Notes: a model not told the origin generated them from the letters alone. Positions 33,207 to 45,030 are shown, counted from the first letter of the stretch. The stretch: 64,000 nucleotides of DNA from Carposina sasakii (GCA_014607495.2 CP053154.1:9362001-9426000); one strand, 5' to 3'. Translations and numbers: made by a program.

Positions 33207-34078
33207 AATAGAATTATAACCTATAGAAAGTGTGTTCCAACCAAACGCAAGGCGAAAAAATAGGCATAAAATATCGACTTGACGTATGCATGACATAAAA
33301 TTAATGTTGCCTTAAAAATGTTTTTTCCCTAGATGTGGGGAAATAGTGGATAAAATTATTATTGATGCTGAGAAGTATACTGATTTGCACACTCTTGTAG
33401 AATTATCGTGAAATTTAAATATATTAAAAGGAGATGATCGGACTTTTCCACATCATTGGTCCAAAAGTGTGACAAAAAATACAATATTCTGTTAAAAATT
33501 GTCCCTCTGAATAATTTGTCATTATGTCAACAAAGCTGTGAGGCCATTCTCCGTGGTTTTATTTCATTCAATAAAGGAAAGGACGATGCCCATTTTTAAG
33601 ATCTAATTTCAATTAAACATAATATTATAGTAACAATAATTGTTTTAAATAATTCGGTGAGAGAGCTTGCAGGTAATTCCACAATCAATCAAAGACAAAG
33701 TAGATCCAACTACTTTTACTTACAATCTGCATGTTTAAAAATAGGGTAAAATTTCACACTTATGGCAACATTTTGTTTTCAATGACATAAAAAAATATGA
33801 AAATTTGATTGTGTATTTATTGTTTTATCAATGAAATTACGTAAAAACATCAAATATTTACCGGTGAAATGTGATGTTATTTATTTTCTTATGTTTTTGA
33901 GCATAGTTTTGGCATCTCAGTGCACATTTCGTCATCGTAAGTCCTTTAGGTTGACATACACACGTAGCCACTGACCGCTAAGCACTGAATGACAGAGCCG
34001 CGATTGGTTCAAATTTGCACGCATAAAAATTCCTAAAATCGGCCTTCGGACTATACTTCTATAGGTTATAATTCTATT
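33207..34078 (-). mobile_element. Element B, copy 3 (872 bp) with perfect TSD
   Basis: Ends AATAGAATTATAACCTATAG are inverted, and CTTGGGCG is duplicated at 33199-33206 and 34079-34086. The THAP exon is 143 bp from the right terminus. Confidence 0.9.
33862..33935 (-). pseudogene. THAP-domain first exon, element B copy 3
   Basis: It reads MTKCALRCQNYAQKHKK and ends NITFH plus CG before the donor GTAAAT. One codon between the cysteines is lost (C-x3-C), still inside the THAP range. Confidence 0.72.
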
Positions 34079-35116
34079 CTTGGGCGTCAGGAGGTTAAAA
34101 GAAGACGATAGGCCTTTTATACATTATTGGTCAATAAGTGCTGGATAAAAAAGTTAAAAATTGTCCTTCTGAATAATTTGTCATTATGTCAACAAAGCTG
34201 TGGGGCCATTCTCCGTGGTTTTATTTCATTCAATAAAGGAAAGGACGATGCCCATTTTTAAGATTTAATTTGAATAGAACATTAATATTGTAGTAACGGT
34301 AAACATCGTTTTAATTAATACAGTCAGTGATGAGCTTGTACGTAATTCCACAATCAGTTAATCAAAGATAAAAAAAATTCAGAGCATAATTATCACAAAA
34401 AACTTACCAAAATTAATATTAAAATACTTATTTAAATTATTTGTTTTTATCTACATGAGCTAAATGAACCTGAATTAAAAGTGTGTAGCGGTGTTAGTAA
34501 ATTAATTTATTTTGCCTTAAAACAAAAATATATTTTCATTATTATGTCGCCCCAGGGTTAATAATAAAATGAGTATGTCAAACTTTTTTATTTTAAAATT
34601 ACTTTTAAAAAATGCCTTGCCAATTATAAAAGTATGTAAAAATAAAATTGGTTTGAACGATGTATAGTCAGTAGTATTTTGAAATATATTTACCAAAACG
34701 GAAAACTTAACTTTGTTTTCATAGAACTTAAAAGTTATTTTTTAGTAAAAAACTATGGTTATTATATTAGGTAATTTTATCTAATTGTGAGAAGTTATTG
34801 AGTTAGTAGGAAATCTAAAATTCAATAGTAATGAAAGAATCTGTATTTATTCCTATATTCTTTTTCTTCTTTAAATATAGAAGATCAAAATTTGATATTT
34901 CTTATAACAAGAAGACTGTACTCGTAGATGGAGTATTCATAGTTGCGATAGGTAGTTACCTCCACTTTTACCTACAATCTGCATGTTTATAAATAGGGTA
35001 AATTCTCACACACATGGCAACATTTTGTTCCCAATGACAATTTTTAAAAATATGAAAATATTATTCTGTATTTATTGTTTTATTAATGAAATTACGTAAA
35101 AACATCAAATATCTAC

Positions 35117-35193
35117 CGGTGAAATGTGATGTTGTTTATTTTCTTATGTTTTTGAGAATAATTTTGGCAGGATATCAGCACATATTTCGTCAT
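35117..35193 (-). pseudogene. THAP-domain first exon, element B copy 4
   Basis: Same exon as at 6495, with the first Cys replaced by Tyr and the donor CG|GTAGAT altered by one base. Confidence 0.68.
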
Positions 35194-35250
35194 GGTAAGT
35201 CCTTTAGGTTGACATACACACGTAGCCACTGACCGCTGAGCACTGAATGA

Positions 35251-35967
35251 TAGACATGGGTAACTCCGGACACAACTATATCCTCGGATATATATCCAGA
35301 GGTGGATATGAATCAACTCCTTCACTTTAAAGAAAGTTACCATATCCTATATCCGACCCACTCCGACCTACCGAATAATGCCGAAGATAAGAATAAGTGA
35401 GCGAGACGGAATGCGAACGCGCCGGAACGCGCTGTACTCGCATGAGCGCGAATGTAACGACATTACACGAGTATATACGAATACTCACGAGCGACAAGCA
35501 TGCCGTTTAGTTCGTTGCAATGTTTGTTTTGAAATATTTGTTTTCGTAATTATAATTTTCAAAATTTCTATTTATTCCGTTTTATATTTGATCTTAAATA
35601 TTTTGTTTTTAATGTAAATAAAAGCTGTTTGGATTTGGAATTATTTTTAGGACAATAGTTTTAGTGTACGTACTGTGATTTTTAAATACGCCTATCAAAT
35701 ATTCTAATTATTATTTGGATAGATCATCCCAATCATATCTCGGTTCGCTTAATCTCTTCATTCCCGGATATGTACGCGGAGTTGGATCTGTTAAAAGGAC
35801 ACCTACAACAACCTAACCAAACCAATCCCAGTCATATCTCGCTCCACTTAATCTCTTCGTTCCCGGACATGCACGCGGAGTTGGATATGTTAAAAGGATA
35901 TATATCCATAGTCGGAGTGATTTGCTACATGTTCAATCCTTTCCCGGATATGATTAGCCCATGCCTA
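35251..35967 (+). mobile_element. Element C, copy 1 (717 bp), 8-bp TSD
   Basis: The ends TAGACATGGGTAA and, inverted, TAGGCATGGGCTAA are flanked by CTGAATGA at 35243-35250 and 35968-35975. Inside, TTGGATATGTTAAAAGGATA-like motifs recur. No transposase. The superfamily is hAT or P. Confidence 0.9.
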
Positions 35968-36015
35968 CTGAATGACAGAACCGCGTTTGGTGCAAATCTG
36001 AACCCATAAAAATTC

Positions 36016-36415
36016 TGCGGCAGTGCATGTGCACCTTCAGAAATGTTTTCAGTTGGTAGTTACTGCCTATATTTCTTTATGTCGCTGTAAATATTGACGT
36101 GGAATAATAATAAATAAATAATATCTTTTTATTTTAAAGCAAATATTTTAACATTACGATGTAATGAAATACAGTTTCTATTTAATAAAGACTTTTTCTT
36201 AGTTAGGTAGGCTTTTTTATTACATATTATTCAATTTAATTATAATTTCTTGTTGAGTGAAACAGTCTACTTTCACTAAATATTGTATATTTGAAGAAAT
36301 GCGAACACCGGTATTTTAACAGTTTTGACAAGTAGAAGGGACGCGCACACAGATCACAGATAATAAAGAAAATTTACATCTATGAAAAGGCGGCAAATTT
36401 AAAATTACTTTAACA
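36016..36415 (-). repeat. Probable 3' LTR of the copia element
   Basis: It begins TGTTAAAGTAATTTT right after a purine stretch and contains AATAAA-type signals. The far end, near ACTGCCGCAG, is inferred from where element B sequence stops. No second LTR exists in the window for comparison. Confidence 0.45.
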
Positions 36416-36443
36416 CTTCTGCCAAATTGATGCCTTATCTTAA

Positions 36444-37840
36444 TCAAGCATAAGTTAGCATTCCTATGTGTTGTCTAAGAAAATGAAATCTATCTTTTGA
36501 CAATGCCTTAATAAAAATGTCTGCAAACTGATTTTTACTGTTCACAAAATTTAAATCGATTTTCTTTTCATTATATTTTTCAGTTACAAAGTGAAATTTA
36601 ATATCTATATGTTTACATCTTTTATGAAAATTAAAATTCTTAATTAAGTCTAGGTTGATACACACTGATTCTTGTTTGAGTTCTCCGATATACATCAATA
36701 GTTGACTAATCCATAAAGCCTCTTTGATGGCAGCGCAGGCTGCCATGAATTCCACTTCTGTGGTAGACAAGGCTACGGTTTGCTGCCTTTGGCTGGACCA
36801 TGTCACTGCAGCACCATTTTTAATAAAGACATAGCCAGTGACTGATCGCCTTGTTTCTGAATCATTGGCATAATCTGCATCACTATAGCCAAAAATTTGT
36901 GAATCTTTCATGGGTATATAGTATAAACCATACTATTTGGTTTCTTTGAGATATTTAAATATTTTCTTGACAGCGGTCCAATGGGTGTTATTGTGACAAT
37001 TAAGAAAGTGACTCACCAGACTCACAGCAAACATGATGTCGGGGCGACTTACTATGGCCAAGTGCATAAGTGATCCAACTGCCTCTCGATATGGTATATT
37101 CTTTTCTAACTCATCCTCTGATTTCTGCAACTTCACATGAGGGTCCACTGCAACACTGTTAGGATTTGCCAAGTTCATGTTAAATTTGTATAATAGCTGC
37201 TCTATATATTTTGTCTGGTGAATAAATATGCTGTCCTTCCTTTTATCAATTTGCATATCCACGAAATTATTTAATTTACTTTTATTTCAAAAATAGCTCT
37301 CAAATCATCTATTAGATCCTTTAATATCGTTTTATCTTTTGATAGTAATAATCCATCATCTACATACAAACACAAAAAGCACTTTGTACCATTGACATTA
37401 CCATAGTAGACACACTGGTCAGCAGCACTGTTGTCAAGACCAAACTTCTTCAAGACTGAATCGAATTTGGCATTCCAGCACCTTGGAGCCTGTTTTAAAC
37501 CATAAAGAGACTTATTGAGTTTACATACCTGGTTTTCTTTAAAATACAGACCTTCGGGTGGTGTCATGTATATGGTTTCTTCAAGTTCTCCATGCAGGAA
37601 GGCAGTCTTGATGTCTAGCTGTAATATTTCTAGATTGTCTTGAGTAGCAATAGATAATAATAGTCGAATGGAGTCATACCTCGCTGTTGGGGCAAATGTT
37701 TCCTTGTAGTAGATACCTGCGGTTTGTGCATACCCTTTCGCACAAAGTTGAGACTTATAGCGAGGACCTGCTGGCTCATCCTTAATCCGAAACACCCATC
37801 TGGAGCCTATAGTTTTGGCATTTTGTGGTTTATTAACCAA
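36444..37840 (-). pseudogene. copia RT and RNase H, broken
   Basis: The RT begins WVFRIKDEPAG and has LQLDIKTAFLHGELEE, LNKSLYGLKQAPRCWN and LCLYVDDGLLL with the catalytic YVDD. RT continues in another frame (37262-36933, SLMHLAIVSRPDIMFAVSLV). RNase H follows (36911-36444) with GYSDADYANDSETRRSVTGY and STTEVEFMAACAAIKEALW. Frames change near 37265 and 36920. Confidence 0.92.
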
Positions 37841-37938
37841 TGCCCATGTGTTATTTTTGTGGTGAGCTTCAAGTTCTTCGTCTATGGATTTTATCCATTT
37901 ATCTCTATCATCTGAAACAATTGCTTCTTTATATGTCT

Positions 37939-38780
37939 CTAGTATATTTCATCGTAACACAGGTAAGTATTTTCTTCAGTCTTATTTATATCTTTTTTAT
38001 TTCTAGGTCTTAATGTTATGTTTCTGAGAGAAGGCTTGATACTTATGTCTGGTAGGTATTCACTATCTGAACTTGTACCATTATCTTTCACAGTATCAAA
38101 TGATGTATTTGTTTCTGAAATACTCACATTATCGGCTTCTTCCTCAGTGCCACTATCACTGTTCTTTGTTTCAGGTTTCTTATCAGATAGATCTACTGGA
38201 ACATAGTTTCTTTTCACAGTAGACTCAAGAAATACAACATCTCTGCTTTTCACTACTGTTCTTGTATTAGGTATTATGAATCTATACCCTTTAGAGTTCT
38301 CACAATATCCAATGAAGATATTTTGTGCCTTTGGATCGCATTTTCTACGCTTTTCTTTAGGTAGATGGACCATCGCATCACTTCCAATTATACTCATGTG
38401 GCTGATATTTGGCTTAAGACCGGACCACATTTCTTCAGGCGTTTTGAATGACAAAGACTGCGTGGGAGAACGGTTTATGATATAGGGTTTTTAAATTCTT
38501 TGAATTTCTCTAAGGCTTCTGATTTGTTGCGAAGAGTATATACAAAAATTTTCTTTGAGTAGTCATCAAGAAAGGATATGAAATATCGGGCTCTACCGAG
38601 GGATTCTGTTTCCATTGGTCCACTTATGTCAGAGTGGACCAATTGTAAAAGATTTTTTGCCTTCACTTTTGAATGGAAGACGTGATTGTTTACCTTCTTT
38701 GCAGGTTATACGGGTGATTTTATCTTTAAAGTCTGTTAACTTCACATCATTTGTGTTTTCAGATATTTTCTTCAAGCTAT
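37939..38780 (-). pseudogene. copia integrase, broken
   Basis: The core start reads LVHSDISGPMETESLGRARY with YFISFLDDYSKK (catalytic Asp), followed after a break by SFKTPEEMWSGLKPNISH and AQNIFIGYCENSKGYRF, the usual C-terminal part. About 60 codons are lost or garbled near 38460-38475, including the second and third catalytic residues. Confidence 0.88.
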
Positions 38781-38786
38781 TGAGAT

Positions 38787-39521
38787 TCAAATTCTGTGGT
38801 GCCACAGGAAAATGTCTCCTTCTTCAACATCTGACATGCATGCATAGCCTCCAGGCATGTTTAGCCGGTACATGTTGTTGATTAAGTCTGCTGTTGCTAT
38901 CTGATTTTTAGAATTCATTATAACACAGCCAGTTTTATCAAACTTTACTTGGCCACCATTCTGTATTATTTGACTCACTGATAGCAAGTTAGTAGCCAAC
39001 TCAGGCACATATAAGACATTTCTGAATAATAATTTATTTTCCTGACCTTTATCATTGAGAACATTGAGGTTGACTTGTCCAGAACTGTGCACCGACAAGG
39101 ATTTGTTGTCTGCAACCTTGATGTTTTTCACAAGAGGAATAGATTCATCCAGCAGCATTGCCTTGTGCTTTGTCATATGAGCTGAAGTACCTGAGTCAAT
39201 GTACCAGTTGTCACCGTGACTGACGGAGGCAATAAATACTTCAGCATAACTGTTTGTAGCTTTTGAGGCATCTGTCGCTTTTGTTTTGTTGGAGTTGCAG
39301 TCTGGGCTCTTATGTCCATATTTGTTTCACTTATAACAGCGAGGGCCTTTCATAGTTTTATTTTTCAGAAAACGTTTTGCTACAAATGCTGATGAACTGC
39401 TTTCTATTTCATTTCTAACATCCTGAAGGAGTTTTGCTTTAACGGAGTCTGCAGATATTTTCATTCCGGAGCTCTCTATTGCAATTGGCTGATATGATTC
39501 GGGCAGACCGGAGAGTAGCAA
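38787..39521 (-). pseudogene. copia gag C-terminal part and protease
   Basis: From 39521 the frame reads LLSGLPESYQPIAIESSGMK, then a zinc knuckle whose second Cys codon has become TGA (RCYK-stop-NKYGHKSPDC, near 39329). Protease and linker follow (39176-38787) with NVLYVPELATNLLSVSQI and DIFLWHHRI. The region directly before 39176 (DTGTSAHMTKHKAML-like) holds the protease active site in the same stretch. Confidence 0.85.
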
Positions 39522-39525
39522 TGTT

Positions 39526-41920
39526 GATCACGACCGCGACGGAGACGCGCGGGAGGAATCTGCTGCCTCTGCAGATTCCTCCCGCGCGTCTCCGTCGCGG
39601 TCGTGTTCATCCTCGGGCCCCTTGAAGGCTTCAGCTGCCTTCAAGTTCTCGCTGGCGGCGTGATTCATTACTGGCAACGGACACACTCTATTGATGGCAC
39701 GTCTCTCAATGCCACGATATGTCAAGAAGTCTGCCACTCGGGTTACACCATCATTACCCGGAAAAAGTTGGTGCACTCGACCAAGCTTCCATTTTAGAGG
39801 TGGTAATTGTGGTTCCTTAAAAACGACCATGTCTCCTTCTTTCAGCTCATGTTTATTAAGTCGCCATTTGGTGCGCTGCTGTAACTCCACCAGGTATTCA
39901 TGATTCCATCTGTTCCAAAAGTGTGACCGCAGCTGCTCGATTAAGTGGTATCTTGTTTTTGGTTTTATTGTTGTATTCTGTGGTATTGGTAGCGATGTCA
40001 GCGGCCGTCCGGTGAGGAAGTGCCCTGGGGTCAATGGAGAAAGGTCGTTTGTGTCAGGTGATAAGGGTGTTAAAGGACGGGAGTTGAGGATCGCTTCGAT
40101 TTGAGTGAAAAGCGTGCTCAACTCCTCGTAAGTAAGACTCGTGTTTCCTGCTATGCGTTTCAAGTGATGTTTAGCGCTTTTTATACCGCTTTCCCAAAGC
40201 CCACCTAAGGTTGGTAGAAAGGGGGGTTGAATTTAAACTTTATGCCCTCACTTGCAGCAAAATCATTTACGCGATTAATGTCGGACCGCAATATCCTGGT
40301 TAATTCATTGTTCGCCCCAACAAAATTACTACCATTGTCGCAACAAATACAATGTGGTTTACCTCTTCTAGCGATAAATCTTTTAAGACAAGAAATAAAG
40401 GCTTGAGTTGTCATGTCGCTGACTGTCTCAAGATGAACGGCCTTTGTGGAGTAGCAGATGAATAAGCAAAGATAACATTTTGTGGTTCTGCTACCCCGAT
40501 CTTTTTTGCTAGCTATCATAAAAGGGCCAGCAAAATCTGTACCCGTGACTTGAAAAGGATAACTTTCAGATACTCTACTAGAAGGCAAGTTTCCCATGAA
40601 AGACTCAATTGCTTTTCCTTTTAGTCTTGTACAAACTACACATTTGCGAACTGTGTTTCTGGCTAATGCCCTACCACCAATGGGCCAATATTGTTCCCTT
40701 ATGGAACTAAAAAGTAATTGAGGCCCTGCGTGGAATAAGCGTAGATGTTTGCTTGCCATTAAAATCTTTGTGAAGTGATGCTTTGCATCTAGTAGGGCTG
40801 GATGTTTTGTGGTGTAATTAAGTTTAGCATTATTCAAGCGACCACCTACTCTTAACACACCACTACTGTCAATAAAGGGAGATAAATGTAAAATGTTTGA
40901 TTTAGGCTTAAGACATTTCCCCTGGATTAAAGTGTTAATCTCTGAACTAAACGATTCTAACTGGGCAGTTTTAATCAGGTAAGTATGAGCTTTATGAAGT
41001 TCAATTTCATTAAGAGAACCAGTGAACTTATTCTCAGGGTTCTTGCAATTATGGATAATCTTAGTAAGTAAGCACATATTCTTTTTAGTTTTATTGGATT
41101 TGAAAAGTTTTCAAATTGTATTAATTGGGGTAATTCAATTTGGGTATGATGTATTTTAATTTCAGGTAATTCTACACTTAGGTTTGGTGACTGAGGCCAA
41201 TCATGCATCGACTTGGATAGAAAGGACGGTCCTCTCCACCATAGTGTTGAGTCTACTAATGATTTGGGCTCTATGCCTCTTGAGGCCATGTCGGCTGGGT
41301 TTAAATTAGTAGGAACATGCCTCCACGCATCCTTGTCTGATAATTCACGAATCTCATTTATTCTATGGCAAACAAATGTTTTTAAGAGTTTTGGCTGTGT
41401 TTTTATCCAACCTAGTGTGATTGTGGAATCGGACTAGAACGTTTTTTTCTTTATGTTACAACGGAGAGCTTCGGTTACCTTGCAGGTCAATCGGGCTCCT
41501 AAGAGAGCGGCACATAATTCTAGTCTAGGGATGGTAATAGGTTTTAAAGGCGCTACTCGGGATTTCGCGCATAAGAGAGTTGTTGAGATCGTCGACGTAG
41601 AAGTCGTCCTTAATTACTTGTGATGTTAAAGGATCGGAACAATCTATAGCTAATTGACGTAGACATCTAGTGCTGAGGTAGGGTGCTGATGCAGTACCGT
41701 AGGTGACAGTATTAAGCTGTAATATTTTAAGAGGCATATCCTTATTATCTCTCCAGAGAATAAGTTGTAGGTGTCTTTGTGGTTCGTCAATTTTGACTAG
41801 CCTATACATTTTTAAGATGTCACCTGACAACACATACTTGTGTTGACGAAAACGTATTAATATATTGAATAATTCGTCTTGCACTACCGGCCCAATGTAC
41901 TGAATGTCGTGCCACACATC
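39526..41920 (-). pseudogene. LTR-less BEL/Pao segment (RT, RNase H, integrase)
   Basis: The RT part opens YIGPVVQDELFNILIRFRQH, then LILWRDNKDMPLKILQL and DDFYVDDLN with its Asp pair. RNase H remnants follow (ASRGIEPKSLVDSTLWWRGP), then integrase: LFHAGPQLLFSSIREQYWP, CVVCTRLKGK, VTGTDFAGPFM and CCDNGSNFVGANNEL. The C-terminal part (39528-40163) has LTYEELSTLFTQIEAILNSR and GRVHQLFPGNDGVTRV. Frames break near 41525, 41080 and 40200. No LTR, gag or protease of this element is present. Confidence 0.92.
39529..39605. repeat. Perfect 35-bp palindrome with 7-nt loop
   Basis: Arms 39529-39563 and 39571-39605 are exact reverse complements, GC-rich (CACGACCGCGACGGAGACGC at the outside), with TGCCTCT between. 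It is the last sequence of the BEL/Pao block before copia gag resumes. Confidence 0.95.
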
Positions 41921-41929
41921 ATCCACTTT

Positions 41930-42343
41930 AAAGCCAATATTCCGAAGCTTATGAGCTGTTGATATAATCTTGCCGACGTAGTCCTCTATGCTGTTGCATT
42001 TTGTCAGTGAAGTAGTACACAGATCACGTAGTAGACCAACCCTGCGTGTCAGCCCTGAGTCATCGAATGCAGCTGCTAATTTGTTCCACACTTCCTTAGC
42101 TGTACTTGCTTCTTGTATGTGAACATAATTTATTGGGTCCACGAGAAGAATTATTTTGGCGTCCACGGCTCCGATATTCTCGATACAGCTCCACAAATCT
42201 TCATGCTGAAGATATGTTTTCACAGCGAACTGCCATGTTGTGTAGTTATCGCGGCCCGTCAATTTTTCTATAAAGCAAGGGAGTTGCTGTTTGACGCCAT
42301 TTTTACTAACAAAGTTTCTGCAAGAGATTATGTCCGTACACAC
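41930..42343 (-). pseudogene. copia gag N-terminal part
   Basis: It has the UBN2-type gag features KLTGRDNYTTWQFAVKTYL, ASTAKEVWNKLAAAF and YVGKIISTAHKLRNIGF. At about 41920 it passes without a stop into BEL/Pao RT sequence, so one frame codes a chimera. Confidence 0.9.
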
Positions 42344-42503
42344 AACAAATTAACGATTTAGCACTGTGTTTTTATTGTAATTTATAAGCACTTTTTTATT
42401 ATTATTAGACATGGGTAACTCCGGACACATCCTCGGATATATATCCAGAGGTGGATATGAATCAACTCCTTCACTTTAAAGAAAGTTACCATATCCTATA
42501 TCC

Positions 42504-43976
42504 ATAGATAACAGAAACACAGGAGATGGGCCGCTAAGCGCACTTAGTTTGAGTTCTGATGTAAGCGGCTATAAGCCACACTTATATTGACATCTAAATA
42601 ATAACACAAATTACACCCAACATTTATAAATCTCTGACACTCACACATTTAAGGCGGTACTCTCATTGGCGCGCACACATTGCTATCTACTGTGTAAGTA
42701 CGCGCCTCAGTATAGCAAATACATTCAACAAATTTCACACGTACGCTAGTGATTGACTGTCGATAAATTTGTTATCGAGCACTTGCGTTGTTGCACATCG
42801 CGAACAATTTAGGCTTTAGTAGCTGGTCACAATACAATTTTAAACATATTTTTACTTAGCTTCATCTTAAAATTCAACCTACTTTTTCTACTTCTCGTTG
42901 TCCGATTGAGCTTAGATTTTGAGTTGCATCACAGTCACAAAAGTATGAGTCACAAATAAAAGGTTATTTTTCTTGAATGGATAAAGAATAAAGTAAATTC
43001 GTAGCGGAGTCTTTAATAAATTAGTACGGTATGTAAATGTTCGATGGAAATAAAAAAACTATAATAATATGCTTATTGGTAGTCATTTATTATCTACATT
43101 TTTATCACCATTATTAAACGGGCAATCAATGTTGGGGTACCCCATTACGTCTCCTAAAATTATGTAATAATAGTATTTCCTAATTTTAAATGACATAAAG
43201 TCATAAATATGTCCTAAGTATCACTACATAGTATAAAACAACCTCGCTTCCCGTTATCTGTCTGTCTGTCCCTATGTATGCTTAGATCTTTAAAACTACG
43301 CAACAGATATTATAATTTTAAAAAATATTTATTAATAAGAAACACAAAAATAAAGAAAGTTGACTTTGCACACATCTACATTAATTTAGGTACTTTGTTA
43401 CACTAATAATAATAAGTAATTCACCATTGTTTTACATAAACATAATATTTTTTAAACTCTCAAAATTATCTACTTAACATTAGTTATTACTCGTAGGTAC
43501 TATTCGCGGCAACGTGACGTATCGACAACAAGAAATGACAGGTACAACTCTATGTCAAAGCGCTTAGCAGCGGCCGTGCGCGGGAGCGGCCGATTCAATA
43601 TGCGCAATTATCATCACTCGGTCAAACTGATTTCAACACCAGGCACGCTACACTTAGCGAGCAATGTATTAGGTTTAATCGTTAGGTTACATATGTCACT
43701 CAGTGAAAATTATTTTAACGAAATAAAATGAAATTTGGGTATAAATGCTAGAAAACAAAATTGTTATTGTACTTACCTATGAAAAGTGACCCCTTCAAGT
43801 TTATGGTCACTTCGATTCTTGCACACAACCACTGAACAAGCAGGCATTATAAAAAAACACTCCCGTGTGACGCGTTAGGCAATCAAGTCCCGACTGATTG
43901 CGTTTTCGCGATGTTTGCCTATTTTGTTCATAGTTCAATTACATCGCCCACGCCCACTCTATAGATCTCTGTGATC
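42504..43976 (-). mobile_element. Unclassified insert D with a second type of THAP exon
   Basis: It sits between two parts of element C and carries a THAP-start exon at 43777-43847, about 130 bp from its right border, the same layout as element B. Near the borders CACAGGAGAT and CACAGAGAT are a weak inverted match. At 43245-43320 it has a Lepidoptera-type repeat (CTGTCTGTCTGTCCCTATGT). No long frame and no TSD. Confidence 0.5.
43777..43847 (-). pseudogene. THAP-domain first exon, insert D
   Basis: From ATG 43847 it reads MPACSVVVCKNRSDHKLE then GVTFH plus AG at a perfect donor AG|GTAAGT. MPxC, C-x4-C, KNR and TFHR are the classic opening of THAP zinc fingers in both host proteins and P-like transposases. 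The remaining C and H ligands would be on a later exon that I cannot find, so gene or relic stays open. Confidence 0.7.
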
Positions 43977-44502
43977 GCAGTAGACGCATGAGCGCGAATG
44001 TAACGACATTACACGAGTATATACGAATACTCACGAGCGACAGGCATGCCGTTTAGTATAAATATTTGTTTTCGTAATTATAATTTTCAAAATTTCTATT
44101 CATTCCGTTTTATATTCGATCTTAAGTATTTTGTTTTTAATGTTAATAAAAGCTGTTTGGATTTGGAATTATTTTTAGGACAATAATTTTAGTGTAGGTA
44201 CCTATTTAGTGATTTTTAAATACGCCTATCAAATATTCTAATTATTATTTGGATAGATCATCCCAATCATATCTCGGTTCGCTTAATCTATTTATTTCCG
44301 GATATGTATGCGGAGTTTGATCTGTTAAAAGGACACCTACAACAACCTAACCAAACCAATCCCAGTCATATCTCGCTTCACTTAAATCTCTTCGTTCCCG
44401 GATATACACGCAGAGTTGGATATGTTAAAAGGATATATATCCTTAGTCGGAGTGATATACTACATGTTCAATCCTTTCCCGGATATGATTAGCCCATGCC
44501 TA

Positions 44503-45030
44503 GTTGATATGCATAATGTTGTCTAAATCAGTTCCGTTACCGATATTGAGAGACCAGCGAAGTGGTTTTGAAGCTGTCTGGATACATTTTCAATTGATTT
44601 ATCTACGATTCTGTAACATCACAAATTCTGAAATAAGGGTGTTTAGCCGTCACATAAAGTGCCCTATTGACCTAAATGTGTGCTATTTTGAAGATATTTC
44701 CAGACAGCCTGAGCTACATGATGAAACTATAATTTAGTCAAACTTTATCCTAAATCTCATATTGTCATTCAAAGATCGCAGCTGGCTTGTTATTTTCGTA
44801 ATAAAAAGTTCTTTTTATCTACATTAAACAGGATTCATGAAATAAAGATTGTTAAATAAAGATATCACTTAAATCACTCTTGGATTAAGGATTTAACAAT
44901 AATAATTTTTTTTTCATAAATTAATTATAAAAATTAAAGTAAATAGCAATTATTTTTAAACAGTAATTTACTATGAATAAATAAACTTTCCTAGGAAAGC
45001 TGTTTAAATAATAATATTTAACAACATTGT
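44503..45030 (+). repeat. Copy of the CCGTCACAAAT repeat, then UQCRQ 3' flank
   Basis: 44503-44720 matches 5128-5350 (GTTGATATGC to AGCCTGAGCTACAT). The rest to 45030 is AT-rich 3' flank of UQCRQ without features. Confidence 0.65.

Larger units (their letters stand above)
34100..36014 (-). mobile_element. Element B, copy 4, lacking one end and split by element C
   Basis: It matches the reverse complement of 6390-7700, including a THAP exon at 35117-35193 (MTKYVLISCQNYSQ). Element C entered at CTGAATGA. The outer terminus is replaced by the copia LTR at about 36014. Confidence 0.8.
36016..42405 (-). mobile_element. Ty1/copia element with a BEL/Pao segment inside gag
   Basis: Copia domains run right to left: gag N-terminus (42343-41930), gag remainder (39521-39327), protease, integrase, RT and RNase H down to 36444. 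A probable 3' LTR spans 36016-36415, starting TGTTAAAG after GGCAGAAG. The 5' LTR is missing, replaced by element C at 42406. A BEL/Pao block occupies about 39526-41920. Confidence 0.88.
42406..44502. mobile_element. Element C, copy 2, interrupted
   Basis: The left end TAGACATGGGTAAC at 42406 and right end GCCCATGCCTA at 44502 belong to family C, but flanks differ (ATTATTAT and GTTGATAT). About 1.47 kb of other sequence (42504-43976) replaces part of the interior. Confidence 0.8.
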
